Shown in pieces: positions 10,194 to 22,177 of a stretch of DNA of 64,000 nucleotides; position 1 is the stretch's first letter, and each line of letters starts with the position of its first letter. The notes under the pieces were generated by a model. The model was not told the DNA's origin and ran no database searches. It saw nothing but the letters and a program-made list of their open reading frames with translations. Origin of the DNA: Eriocheir sinensis (lineage: Eukaryota; Arthropoda; Malacostraca; Decapoda; Varunidae); NCBI RefSeq assembly GCF_024679095.1, contig NC_066544.1:8532490-8596489 (forward strand), in the 5' to 3' direction. Made by a program: the position numbers and the translations under genes.

Positions 10194-10484
10194 TTCTCCT
10201 CTTCCGCCTCCTTATCTTTGCTCCTTCTCGCACTCCACTTACTCCACTTTGTTAGCGCACTACTACGCCGGCGAGGGGGTGAGGGGGCGGCCTCCTCCTC
10301 CCCCTCCTCCAGTCCCTCGCACACACATGGGATCGACTACTTAGTGTTCAGTTCTGTTCCTTGGTCACTCAATCACCGCCTGACCTCACTCCTTTTTTTC
10401 CTGTTTGGTGACGAAGTGGAGCGATGAAGGACGGAATGGTTATGTTGTAGGGAACGAATGAGTGGAGAGAAGGATGGAGGGTGG
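10194..10484. other. Non-coding, C/T-rich then A/G-rich
   Basis: Short GC-rich patch at 10260-10300. No gene supported. Confidence 0.4.
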
Positions 10485-10880
10485 AAGAACCTTGAGGAAT
10501 GAAGAATGGACGAACGTTTTGCTGCGAGGAATGAAGATGGAACGTTTCGCTGCGAGGAATGAATGAAGGTGTAACGAAGGATGGAAGAACGTTTTAATAA
10601 GGGAATGAAGGAAAAACGTTTTGCCGCAAAGAATAAAGGAAGAACGTTTTGCTGCAAAGAATAAAGGAAGAACGTTTTAATAAGGGAATGAATGAAGAAA
10701 GTTTTGCTGCAAAGAATAAAGGAAAAACGTTTTAACAAGGGAATGAATGAAGAACGTTTTGCTGCTAATAATAAAGGAAGAACATTTTAATTAGGAAATG
10801 AAGGAAGAACGTTTTGCTACAAGGATTGAATGAAAATGGAGTGAATGAAGGAAAGAAGAAAGTTTTGATGCAAGAAATGA
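10485..10880 (+). repeat. Two-part minisatellite, about 29 + 29 bp
   Basis: Units start with GAACGTTTTGCTGC or GAACGTTTTAATAAGGG and continue with AAAGAATAAAGGAA or AATGAATGAAGAA. The two forms alternate irregularly, giving a loose 58-bp dimer pattern over about twelve units. Confidence 0.85.
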
Positions 10881-11995
10881 AAGAATAGTTTTTGCCACGA
10901 CGGGTGAATGATTTTGATAGAACCGACGAACAAACGAACGAAAGAAGGAAACAAACGAAGGAAGGAAAGAAAGAAAGGATGAAGAAATAAAAGAAGAAAA
11001 AACATAACAAGAAACGAATGACCGAAGAAGGGAATGGGGAGATATTGTGGTGGTGGTGGTGGTGGGGACGGGAGGGGAAAAGAGGGGAGAGAAGAGGGGA
11101 GAGGAGAAGGTATGTGTCATGAATTAAGGGGGTGGTGGAAAGGGGTAGTCTATTGTGAAGGAGGGGAAGGGTGAAGGGGAAGGGGTAGAGAAGGGGATTG
11201 ATTTTGTATGGTGGGGAGGGTGAGGGGAGAGGGGAGGGGAAGTATTTATGTATATCCTGATGGAAGGGGAAGGTATGAGGAGGGCAGGGAAGGGGAAGGG
11301 AAGGAAGGGAGTGGGGGTAAAGAAGGGGAGAGGGATTGATTTTGTATGGTGGGGAGGGTGAGGGGAGAGGGGAGGGGAAGTATTTATGTATATCCTGATG
11401 GAAGGGGAGGGATGAGGAGGGGAGGGGAGGGAAGGGGGAAGGGAAGGAAGGGGAGTGGGGGTAAAAGAATGTCAAAGGGAGGGAGATGATTATATGGGGC
11501 TGTGTGCAGGGGAGGAAGAGGTGGGGAGGGAAGAAGGGGAAGGGGTAGAAGAGGGAGGAGGAAAGCTACGTGCGTCTTGTAAAAAGGGAAGGTGTTCCAG
11601 CATGGAGGAGAAAGTAGGGAGATGGGGAGGGGAAGAATGGGGAGGAGGGATGTGGGAGAGGAAGGGGAAGGATGTGGGAAGGGTAGGGGAGGGGAAGAAG
11701 GAGGGATGTGGGTAAGGGTGGGAGAGGAAGGGGAGGGATGGGGAGAAGGATAGGGAAGGGATGGAGGTAAGGGGAGGGGAGGGGAAGGAGGGATTGGGGT
11801 AAGGGTAGGGGAGGGATGGGGAGAAAGGTAGGGGAGGGGAAGGAGGGATGGGGGTAAGGGTGGGAGAGGAAAGAGAGGGATGGGGAGAAGGATAGGGGAG
11901 AGGAAGAAGGAGGGATGGAAGTAAGGGTGGGGGAGGAAGGGGAGGGATGGGGAGAAGGGGAGGGGAGGAAGGGAAGGATATGCCACCAGGGGACT
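10881..11995. repeat. Polypurine region with a 138-bp duplication
   Basis: It is G/A-rich on the + strand. GATTGATTTTGTATGGTGGG occurs at 11196 and 11334, and the following bases to GTATTTATGTATATCCTGAT are identical, giving a 138-bp tandem duplication. The rest is irregular GGGGAGG/GGATGGG. A (GGT)n patch lies at 11,048-11,064. Confidence 0.85.
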
Positions 11996-12760
11996 GCAAC
12001 ACCACCACCACCACGACCACCCCCACCTGCCCCCCCCCCCCCCCCGCAGCCCTGGGAGGTGATGGGAAGATATATACTTGTACGGTTTCCTGGTCTTCCG
12101 GCTCCTCCCTTCTCCTTCCTCCTCCCCTTCCCTTCCTCCTCCCTTCCCTTCCTCCTCCCTTCTCCTTCCTCCTCCCTTCCCTTCCTCCTCCCTTCCCTTC
12201 CTCCTCCCTTCTCCCCTTCCTCCCAGAATGTTTTGCCCTTCCCACGAATACTTGCACTAACCACCACCATCACCAACAACACCATCATCACCATCACCAC
12301 TACCTCCATGTTCCTTCACCACCATCATCACCAACAACATCTACCATCATCACCATCACCACTACCTCCATGTTCCTTCACCACCATCACCACCATCATC
12401 ATCAACAACATCTACCACCATCACCATTACTATCACCACTACCTCCTTGTTCCTTCACCACCAACATCACCATCATCATCAAAAACATCTACCATCATCA
12501 CCATCACCACCACCATTACTATCACCACTACCTCCATGTTCCTTCACCACCACCATCATCATCATCATCAACAACGCTATATAAACTCTTTCCTTCTCTA
12601 ACATCTACCATCATCTACCATCATCACCACTACTGTTACCTTCGTTCTCTACCCTTCCCAACCACCACGATTTCTTCCTTCCCCACCACAACCACCACCA
12701 CCACCATAATTCATCCTCATCATAACTAGGAACAAAAGAAGCCCATTGCACTAACACAAA
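11996..12760 (+). repeat. (ACC/ATC)n region with an expanding-period minisatellite
   Basis: After a C run (about 12,031-12,045) and TCC-rich DNA come CCA/CAT triplet repeats. CTACCTCCATGTTCCTTCAC recurs at about 12,300, 12,362, 12,439 (one change) and 12,528, so the spacing grows 62, 77, 89 bp as triplets accumulate between the fixed motifs. Confidence 0.85.
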
Positions 12761-13505
12761 CATTATTATATCTATTCCTCTCTTCCCTTCCCTTCCCCTA
12801 TATTCCTCCTCCCCACCCACTTAACAAAAACACCACCACACTCCCCACAATTTTCCTCCCCATTCCCACCCCACCCAACACCATCGTCCCCTTGTTCCTC
12901 CCCACCCTCTGGTACAACACACACATTCCCCTCCACCCTCCCCAACCCCCTTTCAACGCTTCCCAAACTCCCCACAAAATATTTATCAATCTCCCCCATC
13001 TGCTTCCTCCTCTTCCTCCACCTGCTTCCTCCCCTACCTCCACCTCCCCTCCCCCTCTTATCTCCACCTGCTTCTCCCCTACCTCCCACTGAGCCTCTGT
13101 TTCGACTTCACAAGGAGGAGGAGGAGAACTACCTTTAACACAAGACAAACTCAACCATAACAAAGAATACCCGGGAGAGAGGAAGAGGAGGAGAGGAAGG
13201 GAGGTAAGAGGAGAGAGGGAGGGGAGATGAGAGGGAAGATGGGGGGAGAGCAGGTGTGTTGTTCTACCCCTCTCCCACCCCCTCCCCCCTTATCTTTCTC
13301 TTCTTCCTCCTCCCCCCCCAATACCCTCCCCTTCCTCCTCCCTTCATAATACTCCTCCCCATCTTTGATTTTTTTCATTGATCATTTTATCGACCGCTGG
13401 AGGAGGAGGAGGAGGAGGAGGAGGAGGAGGAGGTTAGGTTTAGGCTGTAGCAAACTCACACTTTCCTTCATGCTTTGTCTCCCATGCTGATCAATAGTGT
13501 GTTTC

Positions 13506-13536
<31 letters not shown>

Positions 13537-13628
13537 TTCTTCTTCTTCCTCCTCCTCCTCCTCCTCCTCCTCCTCCTCCTCCTCTTCCGTCACACTTTCA
13601 CGGTAATCTTTGAGTAAATACCTAAGTT

Positions 13629-13632
<4 letters not shown>
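12761..13632. repeat. C-rich region, then (GAG)n and (CCT)n blocks
   Basis: C-rich and pyrimidine-rich to 13,090; purine-rich 13,165-13,250; (GAG)n at 13,402-13,432; (CCT)n at 13,511-13,583. No gene seen. Confidence 0.85.
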
Positions 13633-13678
<46 letters not shown>

Positions 13679-13785
13679 GTTTTTTTCCTTAATTTCTCTT
13701 AAGAACGTTCCATTTTCTTTTCTTTCTCTCATTATATTATTTTCTTTCTTATTTGCTATTCTTATTAACTTCTGGTTTAGTATAT

Positions 13786-13825
<40 letters not shown>

Positions 13826-13886
13826 CTTTCTCTCATATTATTCTCTTCCTTATTTGCAATTCTTATTAACTTCTGCTTTAGTATAT

Positions 13887-13933
<47 letters not shown>
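13633..13933. repeat. Three (CT)n arrays with duplicated spacers
   Basis: (CT)n at 13,633-13,675, 13,790-13,820 and 13,890-13,933. The two spacers share ATTTTCTTTCTCTCAT and AGTATATTCATCTCTC, so array and spacer were duplicated together. Confidence 0.9.
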
Positions 13934-13938
<5 letters not shown>

Positions 13939-14275
13939 ATTATCAATACAAGCGTCACGCCATTGTCCATTACGTATCAATCCATTGTATATTTTTTTCC
14001 TCCTTCAAATCTTCGGTAAATTCCCCTTCCCTCTTTTCCTCGGTCTCTGTAATTTCCCTAAGCATTGAAGGAGAGTCAAAGAAATGCTGGGAGGGAGCGA
14101 GGGGGTGGGGGAGGCGCTGAGAGGAAGAGGGGAAGGAAGGGGAAAGAAAGAGGGGGAGAGGAGGGGGAGGAAGGAGGGAGAGAAGAGGGGGAGGAAAGAG
14201 GGGGAGAGGAGGGGGAGGAAAGAGGGAGAGGAGGAGGAGATGACCAAGAAACCGTAAAGGCATTCCGTATTATAC
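13934..14275. repeat. Mixed spacer then G/A-rich (GGGGAGGA)n
   Basis: Bases 14,090-14,245 repeat AGAGGGGGAGAGGAGGGGGA-like units. The run ends GATGACCAAGAAACCGTAAA, which resembles the reverse complement of the end of another polypurine block near 12,085. Confidence 0.75.
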
Positions 14276-14340
14276 AAGCTCAAGGGCACAAAAAAGGAAA
14301 CAATAATAAAAAAAAAGCCCGCTACTCGCTGCTGTTATTG
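14276..14340 (-). mobile_element. Family C A-tailed repeat
   Basis: AGCTCAAGGGCACAAAAAAG and AAAAGCCCGCTACTCGCTGC are the reverse complement of the family C core and start. It directly borders the (AGT)n array at 14,355. Confidence 0.7.
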
Positions 14341-14354
14341 TTTTTATTGTAGTT

Positions 14355-14373
14355 ATTGTTAGTGGTGGTAGTG

Positions 14374-14422
<49 letters not shown>
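14355..14422. repeat. (AGT)n microsatellite
   Basis: GTGGTAGTGG followed by about 18 AGT triplets. Confidence 0.95.
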
Positions 14423-14423
<1 letters not shown>

Positions 14424-14685
14424 TTTCCTAGAGTATTCACATTCAAGGGTTGACCTCCTCCTCCTCCTCCTCCTCCTCCTCCTCCTCCTCCTCCTTCATC
14501 TTCTGCTTTTTATCTTTCTCCTCCTGTAATTTCCTCCTCTTCTTCCTACTCTTACTGTTCCTCTTCCTCCTACTGTATTCCCTCCTCCTCCTCCTCCTCC
14601 TCCTCCTCCTCTTCGTCATAGTCATACCCAGTCCTCATACTCTTCGTCCTCATATTCAGGAAGGTGAGTGATAATTTTCCTCCTC

Positions 14686-14731
<46 letters not shown>

Positions 14732-15427
14732 GTGATTGAATTGTCATCATCTGATACTGTATTTCTCATCATAACGAGTCCTCCTCCTCCTCCTCCTCTT
14801 CCCATGTAGACGTCTTCAATTTTCCTCCCTCTTCCTTTCTTTCTCTTAAATTCTTCCTCCATGTCTCTCTTAATTTATCTCCATCATCTCCTTTTCCTCC
14901 TCCTCCTCCTTTTTCTTTTTTTTTCCTTCATTTCCAGTCTTCCTCCTCCCTCTCTTCCTCCTCTTAAATAATCCTTTTCATCGTTTTTCTCCTCCTCTTT
15001 CTCATAAACTCTACCTCCTCCTCCTCCTCCTCCTCTTTTTTTTTCCCCTTTATTTCCAGTCTTCCTCCTCCTCCTTCCTCTCCTTCTCCATCTCCTCTCA
15101 AATACTCCTTTTCATCGTTCTTCTCATAAAATCTACTTCCTCCTCCTCCAATTCTTCAGCTGCTTTCATTTCCTCCTCCTCCTCCACTTCCTTTCTTTAT
15201 TTCCTCCAGTATCAACTTTTATTTAACTTTCTATTCTATGTCCATCTTCCCATTCTCCTTTTCCCTCTTTCTCCACATTATTCAGTCCTCCTTCTACTCT
15301 TTCTCCTTCTTCTTCTCCATTCCTCCTAATTTCCTCTTTCCCATCTTATCATAAATCATTCTTCCTCTTCCTCCTCTTCTCCCTCCTCTCTATCATTCTG
15401 TCAGTACTCTTCCTCCTCATTTGTCCC

Positions 15428-15485
<58 letters not shown>

Positions 15486-15600
15486 CTCATTTTCCTTGAC
15501 CTAACTTTCTTCGCTCTTCCTCTTCTTCCTTTTCCACACCTCCTCCACCTCCACCTCCTCCATTGTCTTCATTCCCTATAATTTAACCTTCTATTACCTT
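14423..15600. repeat. Pyrimidine-rich (TCC)n region with two (CT)n arrays
   Basis: (CCT)n at 14,456-14,493 and 14,580-14,612; (CT)n at 14,691-14,728 and 15,429-15,482. TTTCCAGTCTTCCTCCTCC recurs at about 14,930 and 15,052, showing an old tandem duplication of about 122 bp. Confidence 0.85.
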
Positions 15601-15603
15601 GAT

Positions 15604-15640
<37 letters not shown>

Positions 15641-15972
15641 CCCCGCCCTTGCACACATGAACACACACACCTTGGCCTTCACCACCACCACCACCACCAC
15701 CACCATCACCACCACCACCACCACCACCACCACCACCACCACCACCACCATCACCACACTTATCCGTCACCAATGCACTATAATGGACAGATTGGAAGAG
15801 GTGAAGGGGGGAATGGGAGGAGGAAGGGGAGGGGAAGGAGGAGGAGGGGGGAAGGGAGGGACACGATATGCTTGAGTGAGAGGGCAGGGCAGGAAGGGGA
15901 AGGCTAAATAACGGCAAAGGAGGAGGAGGAGGAGGAGGAGGAGGAGGAGGAGGAGGAGGAGGAGGAGGAGGC
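15604..15972. repeat. (GT)n, (ACC)n and (GGA)n arrays
   Basis: (GT)n at 15,604-15,639, (ACC)n at 15,680-15,757 with two ATC interruptions, G/A-rich DNA, then (GGA)n at 15,918-15,971. Confidence 0.95.
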
Positions 15973-16640
15973 TTGAAAACATTCTTATAGTGGTTATGGT
16001 GGTGGTGGGGAGGGGAGGGAAGGGATAGGAGGGGAGGAGGAAGGGGAAGTTAGGAGTTCAAGGGGAAGGGTAAAGGTGGGGAAGGGAGGGGAGGAAGGGA
16101 AACGCTGCTGGTGGTGATGGTGGTGGTGGTGGTGGGGAGGAAGGGAATGGGGAAGGGGAGGAGGAAGGAAGGTGGAGTGCAGTGGAGGAGAGGGTAGGCA
16201 TATAAACCAATGGTGGAGGTGATGGTGGTTGTAGTGGTGGTGATGGTAGCGGTGGTGATGATGGTGGTGGAGGTGGAGGTGGTGGTGGTGATGGAGACAG
16301 AGAGAGGGAGAACTTCTGCTGGTGGTGGAGGAAGGAGGGAGAAAGGGAGGTAGGAGGAGAGGGGGAGGGAAGAGGTGGAGGAGGGAGGAAGAAACGGAGG
16401 TAGAAGGAGGGGGGGGAGGGAGGAAGAGGTGAAGACTTACCTGTAGACATAACAAGGGAGGAGTAAGAAGAAACCAGGAGGAGGAGGAGGAGGAGGAGGA
16501 GGAGGGTGGAGAAAGTATGCAATGAGGAAGACAACCGTAAAGAGGAAGAGAATAAGAATGAAGTGGAGGAAGAGAGGAAGCAGGTGAGGAGGAGGAGGAG
16601 GAGGAGGAGGAGGAGGAGGTGGTTACATTGACCGCCACGA
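15973..16640. repeat. (GGT)n and (GGA)n degenerate repeats
   Basis: GGTGGT patches at 16,107-16,135 and 16,205-16,292; GGA arrays at 16,480-16,505 and 16,589-16,620. No gene seen. Confidence 0.85.
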
Positions 16641-17430
16641 AGGTCGACGGAAGTAGTGGGTAGAAGGGGGAGAGGAGAGGAAGGGGGAGGGGAAGAGGGA
16701 GGGGAGGGAAGAGGAAGGGGAAGAGAAAAGGGAGGGGAAAGTCATCACCCTCACCGGAAGAAAGGGAAAAAAAAAGAAAGGAAGAAAAGACAAAAGGAAG
16801 AAAATAAAGAAGAAGGGAGGGAAGGGGAAGAGGGAGGGGAGGGAAGAGGAAGGGGAAGAGAAAAGGGAGGGGAATGTCATCACGCTCACCGGAAGAAAGG
16901 GAAAAAAGAAGAAAGGAAGAAGAGACAAAAGGAAGAAAATAAAGAAGGAGAAGGGAGGGAAGGGGAAGAGGGAGGGGAGGGAAGAGGAAGGGGAAGAGAA
17001 AAGGGAGGGGAAAGTCATCACCCTCACCGGTAGAAAGGAGGAAAGAAGAAAGGAAGAAAAGGCAAAAGGAAGAAAGGGAAGAAAGAAGAAAGGAGGAAAA
17101 GACAAAAGGAAGAAAAGGGTAAAGAAAAAAGTTAAAGATTGGAAGAAGAAGGAAAGACAGATAAGAAAGGGAAGAAAAGGGAAGAAAGAAGAAAGGAAGA
17201 AAAGACAAAAGGAAGAAAAGAAAGAAGGGTAAAGAAAAAAAGTTGAAGATTGGAAGAAAGGAAAAAAGGAAGGAAAAATTAAAGAAAAAAAAAGGGAGGA
17301 AGAAAAAAAGGTAAAGAAAGACTGGAAGAAAGAAAAGCGAGAAAATAAGCGAAAAAAAAATAAAAATAAAGGACAAAGAGAAGAAAGGAAGGAAAGAAAG
17401 AAAAGAAGGAAAAAAAATACACCCCAAACA
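16641..17430 (+). repeat. 135/138-bp minisatellite in polypurine DNA
   Basis: GTCATCACCCTCACCGG-like sequence recurs at 16,741, 16,876 and 17,014 (135 then 138 bp), with matching GGAAGAGGAAGGGGAAGAGA upstream each time. Beyond 17,040 the array decays into A/G-rich DNA. Both periods are multiples of three, which explains the long open frames. Confidence 0.9.
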
Positions 17431-17433
17431 ATG

Positions 17434-17434
17434 A

Positions 17435-17490
<56 letters not shown>

Positions 17491-17558
17491 AACCTTTAAA
17501 TCGAACACGCTCACTCACACACACACACACGCGAAAACACAAAGCAAGCATTCCTTTC

Positions 17559-17602
<44 letters not shown>
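17434..17602. repeat. (CA)n cluster
   Basis: Arrays at 17,434-17,487, 17,516-17,530 and 17,562-17,602, ending in (CAAA)n. Confidence 0.95.
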
Positions 17603-17610
<8 letters not shown>

Positions 17611-17639
17611 AACAAACAAACACTCATTAACTTTATCAA

Positions 17640-18053
17640 GATGCATGTCACTCCCTTTCTCCCCCCTCCCCCTCCCCCCATTTCCTTCCCCTCACCCCTC
17701 CCATTTCCTCCCCCTTTCCTTTTCCTTCCTCTCTCCCTCCCCTTCCTTTGTCCAAAACATTATGATGGGAAAGGTCACACCCAACTCCCCCCCTTTCTCT
17801 TTTTTTTCCCTTTCCCCCATTCCCCAACCCCTCCCCTTCATCCTCTTCCTTCCCCTCCTCCCATTCCCCTTCTTCTATCATATCACTGTCTCCACCATTT
17901 CCTTCCTCCATTTTTTCATTTTTATATAAAGCATTTCCTATTTTTTACTTCCTCTCCTTTATTCTCGTTTCCTTCATTCCTTCCTTTATCCACACTCCTT
18001 CCTTCCTGTCTTCCTTTCTTCCCTCCCTTCCTCTCTTCAGTTCAGTTCAGTTC
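17640..18053. repeat. Pyrimidine-rich low-complexity
   Basis: C/T-rich with CCTTCCTTCC stretches and a triple TTCAG just before the LINE fragment. No gene. Confidence 0.75.
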
Positions 18054-18540
18054 TGGTCCCCCTACTATAGAATGGATATCAAGATGTTAGAATCTGTACA
18101 GAGGAGGATGACAAAGATGATTCAGGGGGTGAGAAACTTGCCCAATGAAGACAGGCTGAAGCATTTAAATCTACACTCTCTAGAAAGGCATAGGTTGCGA
18201 GGAGATCTGATCGAAGTCTATTAATGGATGAAGGGCTTTAATAAAGGGGATGTCAATAATATTTTGATAGTTAAAGAGCCAGGTAGGACGCGTAGCAATG
18301 GTTTTAAGTTAGACAAATTCAGATTCAACAAAGACATAGGCAAGAATTGGTTCACCAGTAGAGTGGTAGATGAATGGAACAGGCTTGACAACCATGTTGT
18401 GGGTGCCAATACCATAGCTACATTCAAGAAGAGGTTGGATAATGCCATGGATGGTGAAGTAAGGTGGGGTTGAGTGTACAGGAGCTGCCTTGTATAGGCC
18501 AACCGGCCTCTTGCAGACTCCTTACGTTCTTATGTTAATA
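18054..18540 (+). pseudogene. Non-LTR retrotransposon (LINE), C-terminal RT end plus 3' UTR
   Basis: Codons 18,054-18,473 encode the region after the reverse transcriptase core, with the family pattern WSP-YY near the start, ESVQRRMTK and LNLHSLERHRLRGDLIEVY, then WNRLDNHVVGANTIATFKK before the stop at 18,471-18,473. I know this arrangement from the C-termini of Jockey/CR1-like elements. One in-frame TAA at 18,222-18,224 breaks it, and the whole 5' part is missing (typical 5' truncation). The 3' UTR holds AGGCCAACCGGCCT, a short hairpin, and runs to about 18,540. It sits in pyrimidine-rich repeats with no neighbouring gene. Confidence 0.85.
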
Positions 18541-19225
18541 ATGGATAGAGAGGGTTTTCTGCTCTCCCTTTCCAACCCTTCTTTATCAACCTCATTCTCT
18601 TTCTTCCTCTATTCTTTCCATTCATCATAATCTCTCCTTCCACACTTTAATCTTCCCTTCCACTACTTTTCTTTACATATTCATTCTTTTTTCCTCATTT
18701 CCTTCCCTTCCTTCCTCACCTCCTTCATTTCTTTCTGCCTCAAGTGTTTTCATTCCTCACAATCTCTTTTCTTTCTTTCCCACCTTGATTTTCTTCACCT
18801 TCACTTTTCTTCTGCACAATCAATCGTTTCTCCTTCACTTCCTTCCCTTCCTCACCATCTTCTTCATTCTCACTTCGATTTTCTTCTTCTACACCCTCAT
18901 CATTCCTTCTACTTCCTCACCATCGATTCATATTTTTATTTTTATTTGTTATTAATTTTTCTTTTCTACTCTTCTTCTACGCACTCATTCCTTTCTTCCC
19001 TTCTACACACGCTCTTCCTTTCTTCCTCAATTCTTTCTCCCTTCCTTCATCATCACCTCTTTTCTTCACCTGACCTTATCCCTTCCTCTCTTCAACGCAT
19101 TTTATCACTCCCTCCCCCCTTCTTCTTCTTCTTCTTCTTCTTCTTCTTCTCCTTCTTCTTCTACGTCTTCTCCTCTCTAACTTCCTAACCTTGAATTAAG
19201 TCTCCACTGCACCCATTGAGTAAGC

Positions 19226-19228
<3 letters not shown>
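18541..19228. repeat. Pyrimidine-rich low-complexity, (TTC)n
   Basis: TTCC/CTTC-rich throughout, with (TTC)n at 19,121-19,150. No gene. Confidence 0.8.
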
Positions 19229-19295
<67 letters not shown>

Positions 19296-19380
19296 GACAT
19301 ATCCCTCTGTGATTGTTTCCGATTTCATTCTTTTCCTCTTCCTTTGTTTCGAATTGATTTTTTTTTTTTTGTCGTAGAAA

Positions 19381-19425
<45 letters not shown>

Positions 19426-19467
19426 GGTACTGTAATAGATGTGAGTTTTATCTGAAGTTGTCGCATT

Positions 19468-19533
<66 letters not shown>

Positions 19534-19586
19534 GTTTGTATGATATATGACATGTATGTAATTTCTCCGTATTATCGAGCTAGGTC

Positions 19587-19677
<91 letters not shown>

Positions 19678-19721
19678 CATTTCTCTTCACTGTCCGCAGC
19701 CTTGGCGACGCCGCAGGAGGT

Positions 19722-19778
<57 letters not shown>

Positions 19779-19970
19779 ATTGCCTCGTCACCAAAATATT
19801 ATTCTCTCCGCTAGTGATCTCCTCCTCCTCCTCCTTCTTCTTCTTCTTCTTCATCTTCCTCCTCCTCCTCCTCCTCCTCCTCCTTCTTCTTCTTCCTCCT
19901 CCTCCTTCTTCTTCCTCCCTTTGATCTAGTCTATTGCTGTTTTCTTTCCCAGTCATGGCCCCCTTATCCC

Positions 19971-20052
<82 letters not shown>

Positions 20053-20117
20053 ATGTAATCTTGATGAATAATGTAACAGTTTGTTTTTTTCTTCTTGTAG
20101 ACGTTATCAAAATGGGT

Positions 20118-20199
<82 letters not shown>

Positions 20200-20200
20200 C
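19229..20200. repeat. Dense (CA)n/(CT)n/(TCC)n cluster
   Basis: (CA)n 19,230-19,292 and 19,724-19,777; (CT)n 19,383-19,424, 19,470-19,531, 19,592-19,674, 19,981-20,049 and 20,120-20,196; TCC/TTC triplets 19,820-19,918. Over half of the segment is pure microsatellite. Confidence 0.97.
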
Positions 20201-20411
20201 AAACTGGGTCACATCCTTTCCATCAGCCCCAAGCACACTCCTCCTCCTCCTCCTCCTCCTCTTTACGTCTTCTGAAAGCACACCTCCTCCTCCTCCCCTT
20301 TCCTCCACCTTCCCTCCCTCCCTCCCTTTCTCTCCCTCTCTCTGCCCCTCCCCTCCCTCCCTCTTTCATTACTCTTCTATACCTGTATTTACCTTTCTCT
20401 CCCTTCCCTCC

Positions 20412-20485
<74 letters not shown>

Positions 20486-21049
20486 GAAGCCTTCAGAATA
20501 TTCTCCAGACCACAACCACCACCACCACCACCACCACCACCTTCATCACCACCTGGAGCGTTTATTAGCGTCCTTGGTGCCTCACGTGGTCGGAGCGCTA
20601 ATTCTTCTTCTTCCTCCTCTTCTTCTTGTTCTTGTTCTTGTTCTTGTTCTTCCTCCTCCTCCTCCTCTGTGTCTAATCTCTACGGTGGCATCTCTATATT
20701 ATTGGCTCTTCCTCCTCCTTCTCCCTCGGCTCATACTCCTAAGATATCATGCTAATCCTCCTCCTCCACCTCCTCCTCCTCCTCCTCCTTCTTCTTCATC
20801 TTCTTCTTCTTCTTGTCGGGGATCTCTATGTACTTCTATGGCTCTTATTCCTCTTCAAAGTTATCATAGTCTCCATCTACTCTTCCTCCTCCTCCTCTTC
20901 TTCTTCTTCTTCTTCTTCTTCTTCCTCCTCTTCCTCTTCCTCCTTCATTGATTCTAACTCCACAGCCATCACCACCACGAGCAATAACAAGGATTCATTA
21001 TAAACACACCACCAGTACTGTCTCCTCCTCCTCCTCCACCTCCTCCTCC
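20201..21049. repeat. (TCC)n/(CT)n/(ACC)n region
   Basis: (CT)n 20,417-20,482, (ACC)n 20,514-20,541, TCC/TTC-rich 20,605-20,950. A short non-repetitive patch lies at 20,545-20,605. No gene. Confidence 0.9.
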
Positions 21050-21625
21050 TTCATCACTACCAGCACCGACTCCAAATCTTCCTCCTCCTCCACCAGTTAC
21101 TCCTCTTCCACCACCATTAACGCCACCCTACCATAAACGACTCCACTTCTTATCCACTCCTTCACCTCGTCCTTCATCACTACCAGCACCGACTCCAAAT
21201 CTTCCTCCTCCACTAGTTACTCCTCTTCCACCACCACTAACACCATCCTTCTATAAACAACTCCACTTCTTTTCCTTAGTATCATCCACTCTTCTTCCTC
21301 CTCCTCCACCACCACTAACACCACCCTTCTATAAACAACTCCACTTCTTTTGATCAGTACCATCCACTCTTCTTCTTCCTCCTCCACCACCGACTCCAAA
21401 TCTTCCTCCTCCACTAGTTACTCCTCTTCCACCACCACTAACTCCACCTACCATAAACGACTCCACTTCTTTTCCTCAGTACCATCCACTCTTCTTCCTC
21501 CTCCTCCATCAACTCCAAATCCTCCTCCACATTTTTTTTTACCTCTACAACCTCTCTACTACACCACCCTAAATCAACTCCACTCCTCTTCCACGGCACC
21601 ATCCACTCCTCCTCCTCCTCCTTCT
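21050..21625 (+). repeat. Minisatellite with 75-130-bp higher-order units
   Basis: ACTCCACTTCTTTTCCTCAG-like motifs recur at about 21,139, 21,260, 21,340, 21,460 and 21,578. Between them CCACCACTAACACCA and GACTCCAAATCTTCCTCCTC blocks alternate, so two unit types are interleaved. Confidence 0.8.
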
Positions 21626-21780
21626 CCTTGGGCGCCGCCGGGCTGTTGACCAACACTGTCCCAATTGTGCGTCTTCGAGAGCCTTCTCCTCCTCCTCCTC
21701 CTTCCCTCCGTCAGCCTACCTCCTCCCTCCTCCTCCTCCTCCTCTTCTCCGTCAGCCTGCTAGCGACGGCGGCGGTGGCT

Positions 21781-21783
<3 letters not shown>
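21626..21783. other. Short GC-richer islands between repeats
   Basis: Bases 21,630-21,690 and 21,752-21,783 are not simple repeats. Translated on +, the second gives a Leu/Ser/Ala stretch that runs straight into (Ser-Leu)n from the next (CT)n array. No supported gene. Confidence 0.4.
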
Positions 21784-21839
<56 letters not shown>

Positions 21840-22097
21840 TGCTTCATCCTCCACCCTCGTTTTCCTCTCCCTCTCTCCCTTTCTTCCCTATCTCCTTTTA
21901 CTACTTCCCTTTCCTCCATCCTCATTTTCCTCTCCCTCTCTCCCTTTCTTCCCTATCTCCTTTTACTGCTCCCCCTTCCTCCACCCTTATTTTCCTCTCT
22001 CCCTCTCCACTCTTCTCCCTCTCCCCTCCTCCCTCACTTGACACTCCCTCTCCACCTCTCACTCCTTCCCTCAGTCACTGGCTTCTGCCCTCACTTG

Positions 22098-22177
<80 letters not shown>

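Noticed and set aside
19711..19730. 20-nt micro-exon between (CT)n...TGTCCGCAG and GTAAACACAC
   Set aside because: The splice-like signals are formed by microsatellite edges and no neighbouring exon exists; transcript evidence would be needed.
21628..21838. Signal-peptide-like N-terminus (Leu-rich run then ATAAVASS)
   Set aside because: The hydrophobic run comes from (CTC)n and the frame continues into (CT)n; no mature protein follows.
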